This document shows, one piece after another, positions 45,906 to 56,553 of a DNA stretch of 64,000 nucleotides (positions are counted from its first letter, which is position 1; each line of letters starts with the position of its first letter). Source of the DNA: Henckelia pumila (lineage: Eukaryota; Streptophyta; Magnoliopsida; Lamiales; Gesneriaceae). A model generated the notes under the pieces. That model had not been told where the DNA came from, ran no database searches, and saw only the letters and a list, made by a program, of their open reading frames with translations. Location: positions 1,240,001 through 1,304,000 of the forward strand of contig NW_027331831.1 of NCBI RefSeq assembly GCF_033568475.1, in the 5' to 3' direction. Both the position numbers and the translations under genes were made by a program.

Positions 45906-46085
45906 TTAAAGTTCTCCGAGTGGCATTTCATCAAACACCTCTCCCCAACCTTCAATACGCACCTCTTTTCCGCCACCATCCTCCTCCTCCGCCCTGACCT
46001 GGTCGTCAATTTCATTGCCAATCTTCATTCTTCACCACTCTCACCTCTCCAGTCCATTGAACATTTCTTGCTTGTCTTTTTTTAA
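45906..46085 (+). other. Possible coding fragment, unidentified
   Basis: The frame KFSEWHFIKHLSPTFNTHLF then SATILLLRPDLVVNFIANLH then SSPLSPLQSIEHFLLVF has non-random composition and vaguely resembles the N-terminal region of pentatricopeptide-repeat proteins. It has no start and stops at 46085. This is weak evidence. Confidence 0.25.
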
Positions 46086-46089
46086 TCCG

Positions 46090-46990
46090 TTAATTGATTT
46101 TCTTGTTTTTCATTTTATTTATTATTATTGTTTGTTATTTAATTTATGTTGATTGATTTATTATTTTTGTTTAATTCAATTCATGGTATTTGATGATGTG
46201 AAACCATAATATTTTATTTAAAAGTTAAATAGGCGGAAATAATATTATGATTTATGCAATGTAGCATAATTTTAATCTTATAAATTTGTAAAATACTCTG
46301 TCGTGGACAAACCACGTATGTCATACTCATATAATCAATTCCGGCGAATTGAGCATTTTTCAGTTAAAATCGGACCAAAATTGCTAAACATTTAAACATG
46401 CATGACAAAGATTGAAACTATAGCGTACTAAAATAGCAGAAAGATAAACACAAGGAAAAAAATGCAATTTTCCAATCTGTTGATCATCATATATAATATT
46501 GTTCATTTCACAAATAAAGTTAATTTACAACTCAACAGTACTGCCTTATGTGAAACATAATGAAAACACGTGGCATTTTAATTTAAACTTTATTTTGTTT
46601 TAATCGAAAGTAAAAGCACATTAACTTACAAAAGGACTCAATAACTTATAATTATCACAAAAATCTTACGTAACGATCTCAAATTCTCAATATTCAATTT
46701 TGTAAGACATATCTTTTATTTGGATCGAATTATGACATAATATGACTTTTTTATGTCAAAAATTTATTTTTAAATGTAGATATCGGTCAAGGCGACCTGA
46801 CTCATGAATATAAATCTGTGAAATCGTTTGACAAGTGACCTGCTCCTTACTTATCAAGCCACAATACATCAATGGTCCTTGGGACTACAACAACTTTAAA
46901 TTCTTACAAAAACCAGGGCACATATACTTCTTGTAAATTAACACTTTGAAAAAACAATTTTATTGGGGGCAGTGGGATATCCGCTAGATC
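46090..46990. other. No gene recognised
   Basis: AT-rich DNA. The stretch near 46790-46860 (ATCGGTCAAGGCGACCTGAC, ATGAATATAAATCTGTGA) resembles a common plant dispersed repeat, but no borders were found. Confidence 0.4.
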
Positions 46991-47005
46991 ATCTCTAAAT
47001 AGAAC

Positions 47006-47769
47006 TTATTTCATTTCAATTCTTTCATTCGTGCTCAAGTGTCCACCATCCATTTGGGCTTGGGCCACCGGCTCAAACTTCGTCGCCTCGATTAACGTGA
47101 CGACTTTGTCTTTTCGAACCATCAGACAGATCACTGATATTATGGAGATCGCCATGAGTGGAAATACTATGATTCCAACGCACACATTTCCTACTTTGGA
47201 GAAACGATTGTGGATAATCCAACCCACAAATGTTGTGCTTAGATAGTAGATCTCGATGCCTATGATTCTGAGCCTTCGTATATATGATATCACGACAATC
47301 TGTCATTTTATATGTAATTCAGTCAATTAAAATCGTAGAAATTAAATCAAAATGTATATATGAATCTCATAAATAAAAATATAGAAAAATTATAGAAACA
47401 CATGTAATATCGGTTAGTATGATAAACATACATAGATCATAGACGAGATTCTTGTGGGGTCCCATCTTGGTGGATGTGCTGCAAAATTTAAGAATTGGGA
47501 TAAGAGCGAACGAAAGTACAAAAGATAGCATCGTCTGTCAAAAAATATTTTCGTGAAATATTATTTGAATTAGAAGATTAAATAATTTGAGATATTTGTT
47601 AAATAAATTATGGGTACAAACCGATGCAATGATTATTGATCGACCAGTTGCATGAGATCCTCCAATGATTGAAACAATTAGACCGGGTGGTATAGCAACG
47701 GTAGAACTTTGTCCCAAGGCCAGCGGAGCAATTGCATAGACCAGTTGAACTTGTTTTACCCAAAAACTC
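47006..47769 (-). pseudogene. NRAMP metal transporter, 3' exons (broken)
   Basis: Three minus-strand exons with AG/GT borders. 47622-47769 reads YAIAPLALGQSSTVA joined straight to IPPGLIVSIIGGSHATGRSI. 47437-47478 reads [14 protein letters not shown]. 47006-47299 reads IGIEIYYLSTTFVGWIIHNR, VGIIVFPLMAISIISVICLM, RKDKVVTLIEATKFEP and a stop. These match the last membrane spans and C-terminus of plant NRAMP proton-coupled Mn/Fe/Cd transporters (NRAMP1/5-like, from memory). In the first exon the segment normally found between GQSSTITGTYAGQ and the later IVSIIGGS is deleted. The exons for the first two thirds of the protein are missing, as is the expected C-terminal YREDLADIP-like tail. It is a pseudogene fragment. 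Confidence 0.75.
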
Positions 47770-47869
47770 CTGTTATTATAATCACAAAAAACAGTCATAT
47801 TTTTTGTTTCCATTTGTTTGAAAATTTTGAATGAAATTATTTTATAAAAAATAAAAAAGTTTGACTTGG

Positions 47870-48048
47870 ACCTTGAGCAGGAATGGAGCAGATCACTGAG
47901 AGTTAAATTCTGGAAAATATCTGCATTAATATTAGGTAGAGGAGAATGGGAAGTTCGGAGAAGAGTTGCAAAGTGGTTGAGGGGCCGGCCAATCTCGGTG
48001 ACCGTGAGACCACTTTTTTTTTTTTTTTTTTTCTCTCTTCACATTTAA
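47870..48048. other. Unassigned region with a poly-T tract
   Basis: GGAGAATGGGAAG and AAGAGTTGCAAA here reappear in inverted orientation near 48905-48955 (TTTGCAACTC, CTTCCCATTCTCC), so the two stretches form a loose inverted repeat about 950 bp apart. Poly-T (about 20) at 48015-48034. No protein assigned. Confidence 0.4.
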
Positions 48049-48461
48049 GATTGATTATTTTCGTCTTAATTTTCTAATTTTGCTCTGTAAATTTCTTCAA
48101 AGAAATTCAAAGAATAATTTTAGTGCAATGAGAACTTTCCTCGAGCGTTTAAATAAGTTACGTGGAAGCCAAAAATTTATGGGAAATTTTGAAGAGAAAT
48201 TTGAATAAAATCTAATTAATTTTACATGTATTTTGTTAAAATGAATCTTGATTTATGTTTGGGAAACTACGGTACAAAAACCATGATGGAGAAACTTCTT
48301 GTGATCATTGTTGGCCCAGGTTTCTCGGTTTAATATGTGGCTAATTAACTTGATCCTGTAATTGTAAGTCTCATATATAAGATATTAATTCTACGCCACT
48401 CTCTTATTTATTTGATTTGCTTACAAATAATTCAATAATATGAATTAACATTGCATATATG

Positions 48462-48587
48462 GAATTATTTTCCTATCCATATTGGTTTGCTCCTTCTTGT
48501 AAATCAGTTTCCATTGTTTTCATGATTTAATTGAAACAATGGATACTGATCTACAAGCAGGAGCAAACATAGATACGAAAAGAATTC
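48462..48587. ncRNA. Strong hairpin, candidate miRNA-like precursor or foldback
   Basis: The arms (48462-48520 and 48533-48587) pair over about 55 bases around a 12-base loop, with few mismatches and one small bulge. TTTGCTCCTTCTTGTAAATC faces GATCTACAAGCAGGAGCAAA. The length and near-complete stem fit a plant microRNA precursor, but also a very small MITE. I do not recognise the arm sequences as a known miRNA. Strand and expression are unknown. Confidence 0.4.
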
Positions 48588-48766
48588 AATCAATAGCAAT
48601 TATTTGCAAGAAAAAGCAAATAAATAATTTGACCTCTACGTAAATTATTTCTTGAAACGCACAAGGAAAGTCCTCAGTGGTGAAATTTCCGTAGAAAAAA
48701 TAGAAAATTTAGACGAAATAATCAAATCTTAAATGGAGAGAAGAAAGGTGATACCTGTTGCACTTA

Positions 48767-48893
48767 GGTAGTGTTTGGATGAGCTTTTTTGAAGCATTTT
48801 TTAGCTTTTTCGTTAACAAAAATTTAAAATTTTGTAAAATTTTATTAACGAAAAGCTGAGAAATGCTTCCTAAAAGCTCTTTTAAACACTACC
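48767..48893. mobile_element. Tourist-like MITE, TSD TTA
   Basis: GGTAGTGTTTGGATGAGCTT... folds onto ...AAGCTCTTTTAAACACTACC. TTA lies at 48764-48766 and 48894-48896. 127 bp with TTA duplication and GG...CC ends fits the PIF/Harbinger (Tourist) group. Confidence 0.85.
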
Positions 48894-49339
48894 TTAGTAT
48901 TCTTCCTCACCACTTTTGCAACTCTTCTTGTTGCAAGCTTCCCATTCTCCTGTCTTATATAGTTATATTAGAGTGTATTAATAATTGAGACTAAAAAAGA
49001 TAGCAATTCCATGTGATATATCAGTGCATAGGTCTCGTTAAAAGTATTGGCTGTTCAGAAACGTACATGTACTCGGCCCCTTCCTATTTGTTCGATTATT
49101 TATTTATTTATTCATTTTTTTCTTTGGAAAAAGAATCAAGATTTTAAAACTTTTTTTTTAAAAAAATAATATTAATTGACGGGATTTTTAGGACATGTTT
49201 GTTACGAGAAAATGAGGTGAGAATGAAATGAACATTTCTATCTCATTTTTTATACCTATGCTTGGTTTGACATGACATGAAAATGACTATTCTCGTCCAT
49301 TTTCATATTGAATACAAATCTTTTCCATTTTCAGATTAT

Positions 49340-49640
49340 TAGTAAAATATTATTTAATATTATTTTGAAAATAATAAATAATAATAATATTTATTCATTA
49401 TTTTATTATTATTATTAGTAAAAAAATATTATTATAATTATATCTTATTATAATAATAAAATAATAATAATTATTATAAAAAATTAGATCAGTTAACTAT
49501 ATAATGATAATTTTATAATAATTAATGCACCATCATTAATATTATTAATAATAATAATAATAATAATATATGAATAACTATTATTTTGATATATGTAGTT
49601 AAAATATGATTTTATTATTAAAAATAAATATACAATACAA
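49340..49640 (+). repeat. Paralogous 'empty site' of the 39.85-45.25 kb region
   Basis: The sequence is collinear with the pieces left outside the insertions at 39.85-39.93, 41.32-41.39, 44.95-44.98 and 45.21-45.25 kb (shared blocks include ATAATGATAATTTTATAATA and GATATATGTAGTTAAAATAT). It lacks the hAT element, the LTR and the SINE, so it records the ancestral state of a local duplication. Confidence 0.75.
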
Positions 49641-50169
49641 ATTAAATTTTTTTTAAGAGATACAAATTGTATCCTTTAAAAAAAAAAGACATATTACATG
49701 TACGTACTTTTCCTCGGCGATTATGAAAGTTTCTTCACCAAGGCCATCTTATTGATGAAAATAAATTATGAAATCCAAGGATAATTAATAAGATACTAGG
49801 AGTAGGGGCACACGCATTGTATGTATAATGAACAAACATCATGTTTTTTTTTTTTCCTCAAAAGTGGAAGATTTGGGAGGTGCAAAAGTTGAAATGACAT
49901 AAAAATCAGTATAATAGATTTTGAAATAGTCAAAATTATGGTAAGAATTCTGATGGGAGAAAGTAGTTAAAAAATAATGTGGTGTAAAAGATATTTTTGG
50001 CATTTGAAAAATTAACCAAGACACCAACAAACAGTTTTATAAGGTGCTCAAACTTAATTAATAGTAAAAGATATCGGTTTCATCCAGTTATTTTTTTTTA
50101 TTTTAATGTAAATTTTACATCACAATAGTACAATTGAAGGAATTAATGTGTAGTTTTTTTTTTTTTGGG

Positions 50170-50385
50170 TGTTTACAATAATCGTACGTGATAATGAATA
50201 AAGAACATCTTCCAATTGATTGGATTTCTTTTTCTCTCTTTTTATTTTAATAAAATAAATCACGTTTTGTGGTTTCAAAATAAATAAATAATTACATCAC
50301 ATCAATTTTGTTCGGTACTTATGCTGGATCAATGGCTTGCAGTGCAGCAAGTTTGTTTATCTATGATCATAATTCATATGAATAT
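50170..50385 (+). repeat. Direct duplication, copy 1
   Basis: Shares with 51775-51995 the blocks TTCCAATTGATTG, TTATTTTAATAAAATAA, GTGGTTTCAAAATAAATAAA and TGCTGGATCAATGG, about 1.6 kb apart. Non-coding. Confidence 0.8.
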
Positions 50386-51774
50386 TCTTCAATATTACAA
50401 ATGAAATTAAAATGTAATTTCCAAACGTAGAAAGAATTCAATATATTTGATTCCGTATCCAAATACATTTTTGATTAAAGATGACCAGACGAGAGTCAAT
50501 TTGCTATGAAAATATATGACCACGAATCGCTTAAAAATTGATTTATTTTATATATATATATATTTTCATGTTCCGAGAACCTACAGCCGCTAACTTTTGA
50601 TATGCATTTGGTAAATCACGAACTAATCCAATATTAAATTATTAAATTAAAATACAAAATTATTAAATTAAATTTTAATATTTCAACATCTATACAACTT
50701 CACCACATCTCACAATAAAAATATACAATGAAATTATCAACACTAACATCATCATGCGATCAAATTATCAACTTTACCGAGCCAACTTCCTCGAACCGTA
50801 CCCAATCTGAGGATAACTTAGCTTATATGACTCCAAATTAAGAGAGAAAGATTTTGAAAATTAATTGAAGAACAATTGACATTTGTCCTTGTTGTACCGA
50901 ATGTAACATCTTTTCACATTTTTTTTTGAACAATCTTTTCACATAATTGAATCTAGATTCACGGTACAAGGAGACGAATTTGATAAAGACAACTCCCTGG
51001 CTCAGTATTATCAGTGATACGTTGCATTTGTTTTCTGATCTTTAAATGTAAATATTATTTCTAAAAACTTTAATTTATTTATATGTGGTTATTTTTTTAG
51101 TGTAAAAATTAATGAAAATTGATTTTTTTTCGAATTAAATGTAATATATTTTTATTTTACTGGCTGGAGAATATATTAACGCGAAGAATAGATAGGATAA
51201 TTCAAATAAAATATTAAACAATTGTTTTGTAAAATTTTGATTTTTAAACAATTGTTTATTTTTTTTGTAATAAATATGTTTTTAATTTTTTATAATTTTT
51301 ACATTCAAATTTAAGTTCTTTATTAGCTTAATTTTGTTATTATGTGTTTAAATTAAAATATCATTATTAATATTTCGTGTTCTAAATTTTTTTTAATTAT
51401 TTTGTCAAAAAATACAGAAAACAAATATGGTCGATCAGGTTAGTCGGGTTCGAGTTTGGGTTGACTCGAATTCGGGTTGAGAATTTTTTCAAATCAATGC
51501 GAACCTACTTGAATGGACACCCCTATCATGGTGCACATGTTGTGGACTTGTACAATATATTTTTTAATTCAGTTGGTTTATATTAAAATATAATGGTAAT
51601 ATCATGATTATAAAAGTAATGAGAGACCTTATTAAAATTTATGTACTTGGTTATACCAACCTATAAATTTTTTTGTGTGTATATTAGACTAAATCTTTAT
51701 TATAATACTAATACTCATGTGCATGCGTTGAGTACTTACACAGTCTGTTTTTTTTAATCAGAAAAAATTGTGAA

Positions 51775-51995
51775 AAGTACAAATATCTTGATAATGAATA
51801 ATGACATATTCCAATTGATTGAATTTGTTTTTGTCTTTTGTTATTTTAATAAAATAACACATTTCGTGGTTTCAAAATAAATAAATAAACAAACCAAACC
51901 AATTTTGCTCGGTATTAATGCTGGATCAATGGGTTGCAGGCATGCAGCAAGTTGGTTTACCTCCTAAAAATATTATCATAATTCATATTAATTGA
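51775..51995 (+). repeat. Direct duplication, copy 2
   Basis: Partner of 50170-50385, diverged by substitutions and small indels. The sequence between the copies (50386-51774) and around them (49640-52135) is AT-rich with no supported gene. Confidence 0.8.
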
Positions 51996-52143
51996 AAAGA
52001 AAATATGTCTTGGCATGCAAGACATAAATTTCTTTCAATTATTTTTTTAAATAAAATTATTTTTATATGTTTTGTCTTTCTTATATTCTTTATTATCCGT
52101 AATCATTAATATTATTATATTTTATTTAGTGATATTAATATTT

Positions 52144-52454
52144 GGGAAAAATATTTTTTTTTGTTAATTAACTTGCCAATGTTTTGGTTTTGATCTATTA
52201 ATTTTTTTAAATTTGGTTTTGGTACACTAACATTTAATTTTCAGTGATTTTGATCCAACTGCACACGTGTCAGCTAGACATTGGCACACATCAGCATTTT
52301 TCGGGTGACGAGTGCTAATGTCTAGCTGACAAGTATGCAGTTGGACTAAAATCACTGAAAATTAAAAGTCAGTGTACCAAAACCAAATTTTAAAAAGTTA
52401 ATGGACCAAAACCAAAACATGAACAAGTTAATGGACCAAAAAAAATATTTTTCC
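52144..52454. mobile_element. MITE with 8-bp TSD TAATATTT
   Basis: Ends GGGAAAAATATTTTTTTT and AAAAAATATTTTTCC are inverted, and the foldback extends inward (for example GTCAGCTAGACATTGGCACA and its counterpart). TAATATTT flanks both sides (52136-52143 and 52455-52462). 311 bp. An 8-bp duplication suggests hAT. A partial relative is at 22090-22262. Confidence 0.88.
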
Positions 52455-52542
52455 TAATATTTGAGATGATCATACATATCTTATACTATCTCTTATTTTT
52501 AAATAGTCACTTTTGATTTAAAGATTTGTTTTTATCTTTTAG

Positions 52543-52700
52543 GATTCTATAATAACTGAAAAAAGAATTCAGAGACCAAGCAATCGAAGATCTGAAGTTT
52601 CGGTTGAAAAATTATCGCCGCTTTCTGATGTTGTTCATCATGTTGAGAAACATTGGTATACAACACCATGGTCACTGCCTGTTGAATACTTTTTTGACTC
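52543..52700 (+). other. Possible orphan exon, unidentified
   Basis: After an AG, the frame reads DSIITEKRIQRPSNRRSEVS then VEKLSPLSDVVHHVEKHWYT then TPWSLPVEYFFDS. The residues look protein-like and codon use is unlike the surrounding AT-rich DNA. No family is recognised and no neighbouring exon is seen. Confidence 0.35.
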
Positions 52701-52939
52701 TTGCTTTGCGTCTCTGTTTCTGATTCTACACCCCTTTATTTTTATATACTCATAATATAGTTTTTAGGGTGTGGTTTTAACATCTCAACTTGTTAAAAAA
52801 TTTATATTTTCTTTATACTCTTTGGTTTTTCTTTTCAATCTAGTATTGATTTTACAGTGTAGTTCGAATTTATCAACGTGTTGAGAATCTTGACTTTTCG
52901 TAGGAGTTACTAGCATTGATTTTGTAATCACATATTACA

Positions 52940-53338
52940 TTAGTCTAGTAACTATTTTTGCCATAAGGTATCGTACAAGTGCTTGCACTTGTACAAGTTA
53001 GAACACTTGATAACCTTTTTCTATGACTTCTCAAATTCATCAGAAGATGTAAATTTTGAATGACACTTTTTATGCTTTGATAATAGTACCTAAAAGTCAT
53101 AGGATTTAATTTATCTGGGAATTTATTTAGTATGTGCCATAAACAATATCGATGCACAATTTGAGGAAAAACTTGTGCAATGACTTTATTCATAGCAGGA
53201 TCCGGCCAGTACTTATCACGTTCGGTGCACGTTTAGGCAAGGCTTCTATGATCTTGTTAAACAACCAAACTAAAGATTGAGTTTTCTCATCACTTAAAAA
53301 GAAGCAACTAAAAACAGTTTTCTGATGATGGTGATTGA
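52940..53338 (-). pseudogene. FAR1-related pseudogene, part 3 (transposase domain, distal)
   Basis: Minus strand, directly continuing part 2 across a solo LTR: NHHHQKTVFSCFFLSDEKTQ, then SLVWLFNKIIEALPKRAPNV, then after a frameshift AMNKVIAQVFPQIVHRYCLW and HILNKFPDKLNP. These are the central motifs of the MULE-transposase-derived domain of FAR1/FHY3-type proteins. FAR1-related proteins are plant transcription factors domesticated from Mutator-like transposases. The frame decays after position 53100, and the SWIM zinc finger end is not found. Confidence 0.78.
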
Positions 53339-54933
53339 TGATAAGTGCAATTTTTGCACTTATATTTTATATGATTTAACTTAATTTTTGTTATATATCG
53401 AGCGATATTATGCGTGTCTGTGTTTGTTTGTGACGTTTGTAGGAATTTAGGTAACAATCAATTTTTGGTATGTAAAAGAATTGAAATAGATGAAATAAGG
53501 AGAAGGAGTTAAGATCGAAGCGGAAAAAAGTGCAAATATCAAAGTCAGAGCACGAAAAGAGGTGCATGAAGGAATTACGAAGCAACAAGTGTCCAAAAAT
53601 TATTGGAGATGCTAGAGAGATCCAAATCCGATCTCCATCATTCAAAATGAAGTTTGGATGTTTTAAAGCTGATGTCCTAATTTCAGCCCGATCCAACGGC
53701 TAGAACTCTAGATATGATTTTTTGCAAGAATTCTGATCGTTGGACAAGAAGACTAGCGCGCCAGCGCCTCATTTTGAGCGCTCTAGCGCTTCTCTGTAGC
53801 TCAGAAAAAGGATTTTATTCGAAACTTCAGCGCCCCAGCACCAGTTTTTCAGCGCTCCAGCGCTCGTAAATTCATGTTCAAGTGCCCTAGCGCCACTTTT
53901 GAAGCTTTCAAGCGCTAGACGTTTTTCTGTGAAAAATAAAAGTCAAAACTTAAGTGCTCCAGCGCTACATTGTAAAAAATATGGAAACTTTTATAATCGA
54001 ATTTTTAAGGAGATTTCTTGGCTTATTTGAGGGGAATCGAGGGTTTGCATCAGTTTTGGACGGCTAGAGATCAAGAAAAAGGGAGAAGAAGCATTCTTGG
54101 CATGAAGACAGACGAAGCGATTTTCGAAAACGAAGAAGCATCATCTACCTTCATTTTATTTCGTTCTTTCTCCTAATTTTTGAATGATGTTCAAGAACAT
54201 GCATTGCTTGATTTTTATTTTTGTTATGAACTAATTTTTTTGTCTAGAGGAACGACGTAGCTTGACTTGAAACCATGTTTTTTTATATTTTGATTGATAT
54301 ATTAGAATCCTTCATCTGATTTATTTATGTTTTCCTGAATTGATTGTGTTCAATTAACTGATCACTAGTTGAATTGTTATATTTATTTGAAATTTAGCAC
54401 TCGAGAGAGGCGATTTTGAATATGACCGTAGGAAAATACATCGTTGGTGTTTATAGAGTTCGAGAGACCTATAACTCCATTGAAGCCATTGTAAGAATTA
54501 TTGTGCTGTTTACCAAATTTGATATCTAAACTTTGATAGAAATATTGAGTTTGATATTAGATACAAATTTCTACTTGTCACTTGAGAAAGGGAGTAGAAA
54601 ATATTGATAATTCTTGGTTAGTAAACTAGAAGAACTTATGATATAGATTTCTTTAAAAATTAAAATGGTGGATAGTCAAGTGAAATCGAACCTCTAGAAT
54701 TCATCTCTTATTGAATTTCCGTCTTGTGAACTCATCGTTAATTAATTTTATTTATTGCAAATTTTAGTTATTTAAACTCAAACCATCATCATAGCTCTAC
54801 ATAGGATTAAGATTTTATTAGTTGAAATTATTTAATATAATATCATTTTATTCATTTTATGCGGGATTTACTTGGACTTAATTTTTATATTATAATTTGA
54901 CACTGTACACTTGCGAGCGAAAATCACGCAACA
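53339..54933 (+). repeat. Solo LTR in the FAR1 pseudogene, TSD ATTGA/ATTAA
   Basis: Starts TGATAAGTGCAATTTTTGCA and ends AAAATCACGCAACA. Flanks are ATTGA (53334-53338) and ATTAA (54934-54938), a 5-bp duplication with one change. Removing it restores the FAR1 reading GVN|HHHQK. It contains an array of AGCGCTCCAGCGC-type motifs (53755-53970) but no coding. The orientation and the gypsy Tat-like lineage are guesses from sequence style. Confidence 0.8.
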
Positions 54934-54938
54934 ATTAA

Positions 54939-55353
54939 CTCCTAAAAACGATGCGAAAATCATACCATATTTGTTGATGTTGTAAGTTGTATCAAACACC
55001 ATTACATCACCAAATACACTTTTTTCCCTCCTTGATACAGGATCCGCCAAAAAACACCTGATAAATCTATTATCTGAATCAATATCATAATCAAAGAAAA
55101 AGATTGAACTCTTGTCTTTCTCAGATGAAAAGAACTCGATTAGTGTTTCGGCATCGATACCCTTTTTTTCATCCCTTAATTTTTTTTCTCAAAATTTCTA
55201 ATATATGTTTATGTACAATCTACATGCTCAGGCCCTCCATACTCTATCTCTAATAGTCACATTTGTTGAAAATTTTGCACATTGGCTTCTGAAAACTGTA
55301 GATTCAATGATTTCTTTGATGCCAAAATATTACGATGCGAGCGTAGCAAATGC
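54939..55353 (-). pseudogene. FAR1-related pseudogene, part 2 (transposase domain, proximal)
   Basis: The minus strand reads DAETLIEFFSSEKDKSSIFF, DIDSDNRFIRCFLADPVSRR, EKSVFGDVMVFDTTYNINKY and GMIFASFLGVN, the start of the MULE transposase domain including the conserved FGDVMVFDTTY motif. The right-hand part (55180-55353) should link to the DNA-binding domain but is full of stops. The copia element begins at 55354. Confidence 0.82.
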
Positions 55354-55855
55354 TGTCGGGAGAAAAGTCAAATGAGGTGGAGGGAAAATGGCAGCAAGTG
55401 GCAAATTGAAATGAATTGATTATTTCATGCGGACAAATGCTCATTTATAAGCCACAAACTTTGACAGCACAAAAGCAAATTCATATTTGAATTTGCATAT
55501 TTTCATGTTCCACATAGGGTTCAGACAGTGATCGACATCTATAAATAGATGCATTCCTCGATTCTTTTAGGCATCCCATCCTCGAGTTTCTTTTTCTGCT
55601 TGAGTTTTCTTCTTTCCTATTTATTTCTATATATATTTGTGAGATAAGTTTTTTCCTCTATTAAAAGAGTGAGTGTCTCTTTGGAAACACAGAAAGAGGT
55701 TGTAATTCTCCAAATATTATAGTGGAATCTTTTGATCTTGCCCGTGGTTTTTTACCATAATAATTTTTAGGGTTTTTTTCACGTAAATCTTGGTGTCTAT
55801 TTTATTCTTCAATTTCAATATTTTATATCTTGTGATGCCGCACCTGGGACCAACA
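55354..55855 (+). repeat. 5' LTR of the copia element (502 bp)
   Basis: TATA box CTATAAATAG near 55539. Ends GGGACCAACA. Confidence 0.92.
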
Positions 55856-55857
55856 AG

Positions 55858-55870
55858 TGGTATCAAAATC
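55858..55870 (+). other. Copia primer-binding site (variant)
   Basis: TGGTATCAAAATC starts 2 bases after the LTR. Compared with the usual TGGTATCAGAGC it has changes after TGGTATCA, probably mutations in this decayed copy. Confidence 0.7.
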
Positions 55871-55984
55871 TTGGCATAAAAGTTCTTAAAATTCCGAGTA
55901 TGCTCTGTGGTTGCAGCTTTGACTGATCTTCCACATCAAAAAATATTTTTGAAGATTTTATAAGGCGGGATTCTTGTAGTCAAG

Positions 55985-56530
55985 ATGAAGGCAAAATATG
56001 AGATAGAAAAGTTCAATGGGAGAAATTTTTTGCTATGGAAATTGAAGGTGCAAGAAATTCTAGCAAAGGAGCGTTGCTTGGAAGCTATTGGAGATAGACC
56101 GACGGAGATCACAGATGATCAAATCTGGAATGAGATGAATCACAATGTTGTTTCCAATTTGCACTTGGCTATAGCGGATGAAGTACTGTCAAGTATCTCC
56201 AAAATCAAAAGTACAAAAGTTATTTGGGATACTCTGGAAAAATTGTACGAGTTCAAGTCACTACATAACAAAATTTTCCTAAAGAGAAAGCTTTATACTT
56301 TTCAGATGGCGGAATCCTTATAGATGACCGACCATATCAACATATTGAATACTCTATTTTTCCGGCTCAACTCTATGGGGCATAAAATAGAGGAAAAAGA
56401 ACGTGCGGAGCTTCTACTTTAGAGTCTACCAGATTTATACGATCATCTCATCATCAATATTACCAACAATGTTCTTTCGGATAATTTAAATTTTGACGAC
56501 ATTTTAACTGCGGTCTTGGAGAAAAGAGTC
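55985..56530 (+). pseudogene. Copia gag (UBN2-like), broken
   Basis: The ATG at 55985 opens MKAKYEIEKFNGRNFLLWKL, the typical copia gag start, with WNEMNHNVVSNLHLAIADEV and WDTLEKLYEFKSLHNKIFLK further on. A TAG at 56321 interrupts (AESL*MTDHI), a second TAG follows near 56420 (ELLL*SLPDLYDHLI), and a frameshift near 56530 separates it from the zinc-knuckle region. Gag proteins form the virus-like particle that packages element RNA. This copy cannot be made in full. Confidence 0.88.
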
Positions 56531-56553
56531 GTCGCAAAAACAAGGATGACAGG

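Noticed and set aside
24585..47769. A metal-handling gene cluster (FRO fragment plus NRAMP fragment)
   Set aside because: Both are broken, lie 18 kb apart, and one is transposon cargo. The shared theme of metal transport is coincidence on present evidence.
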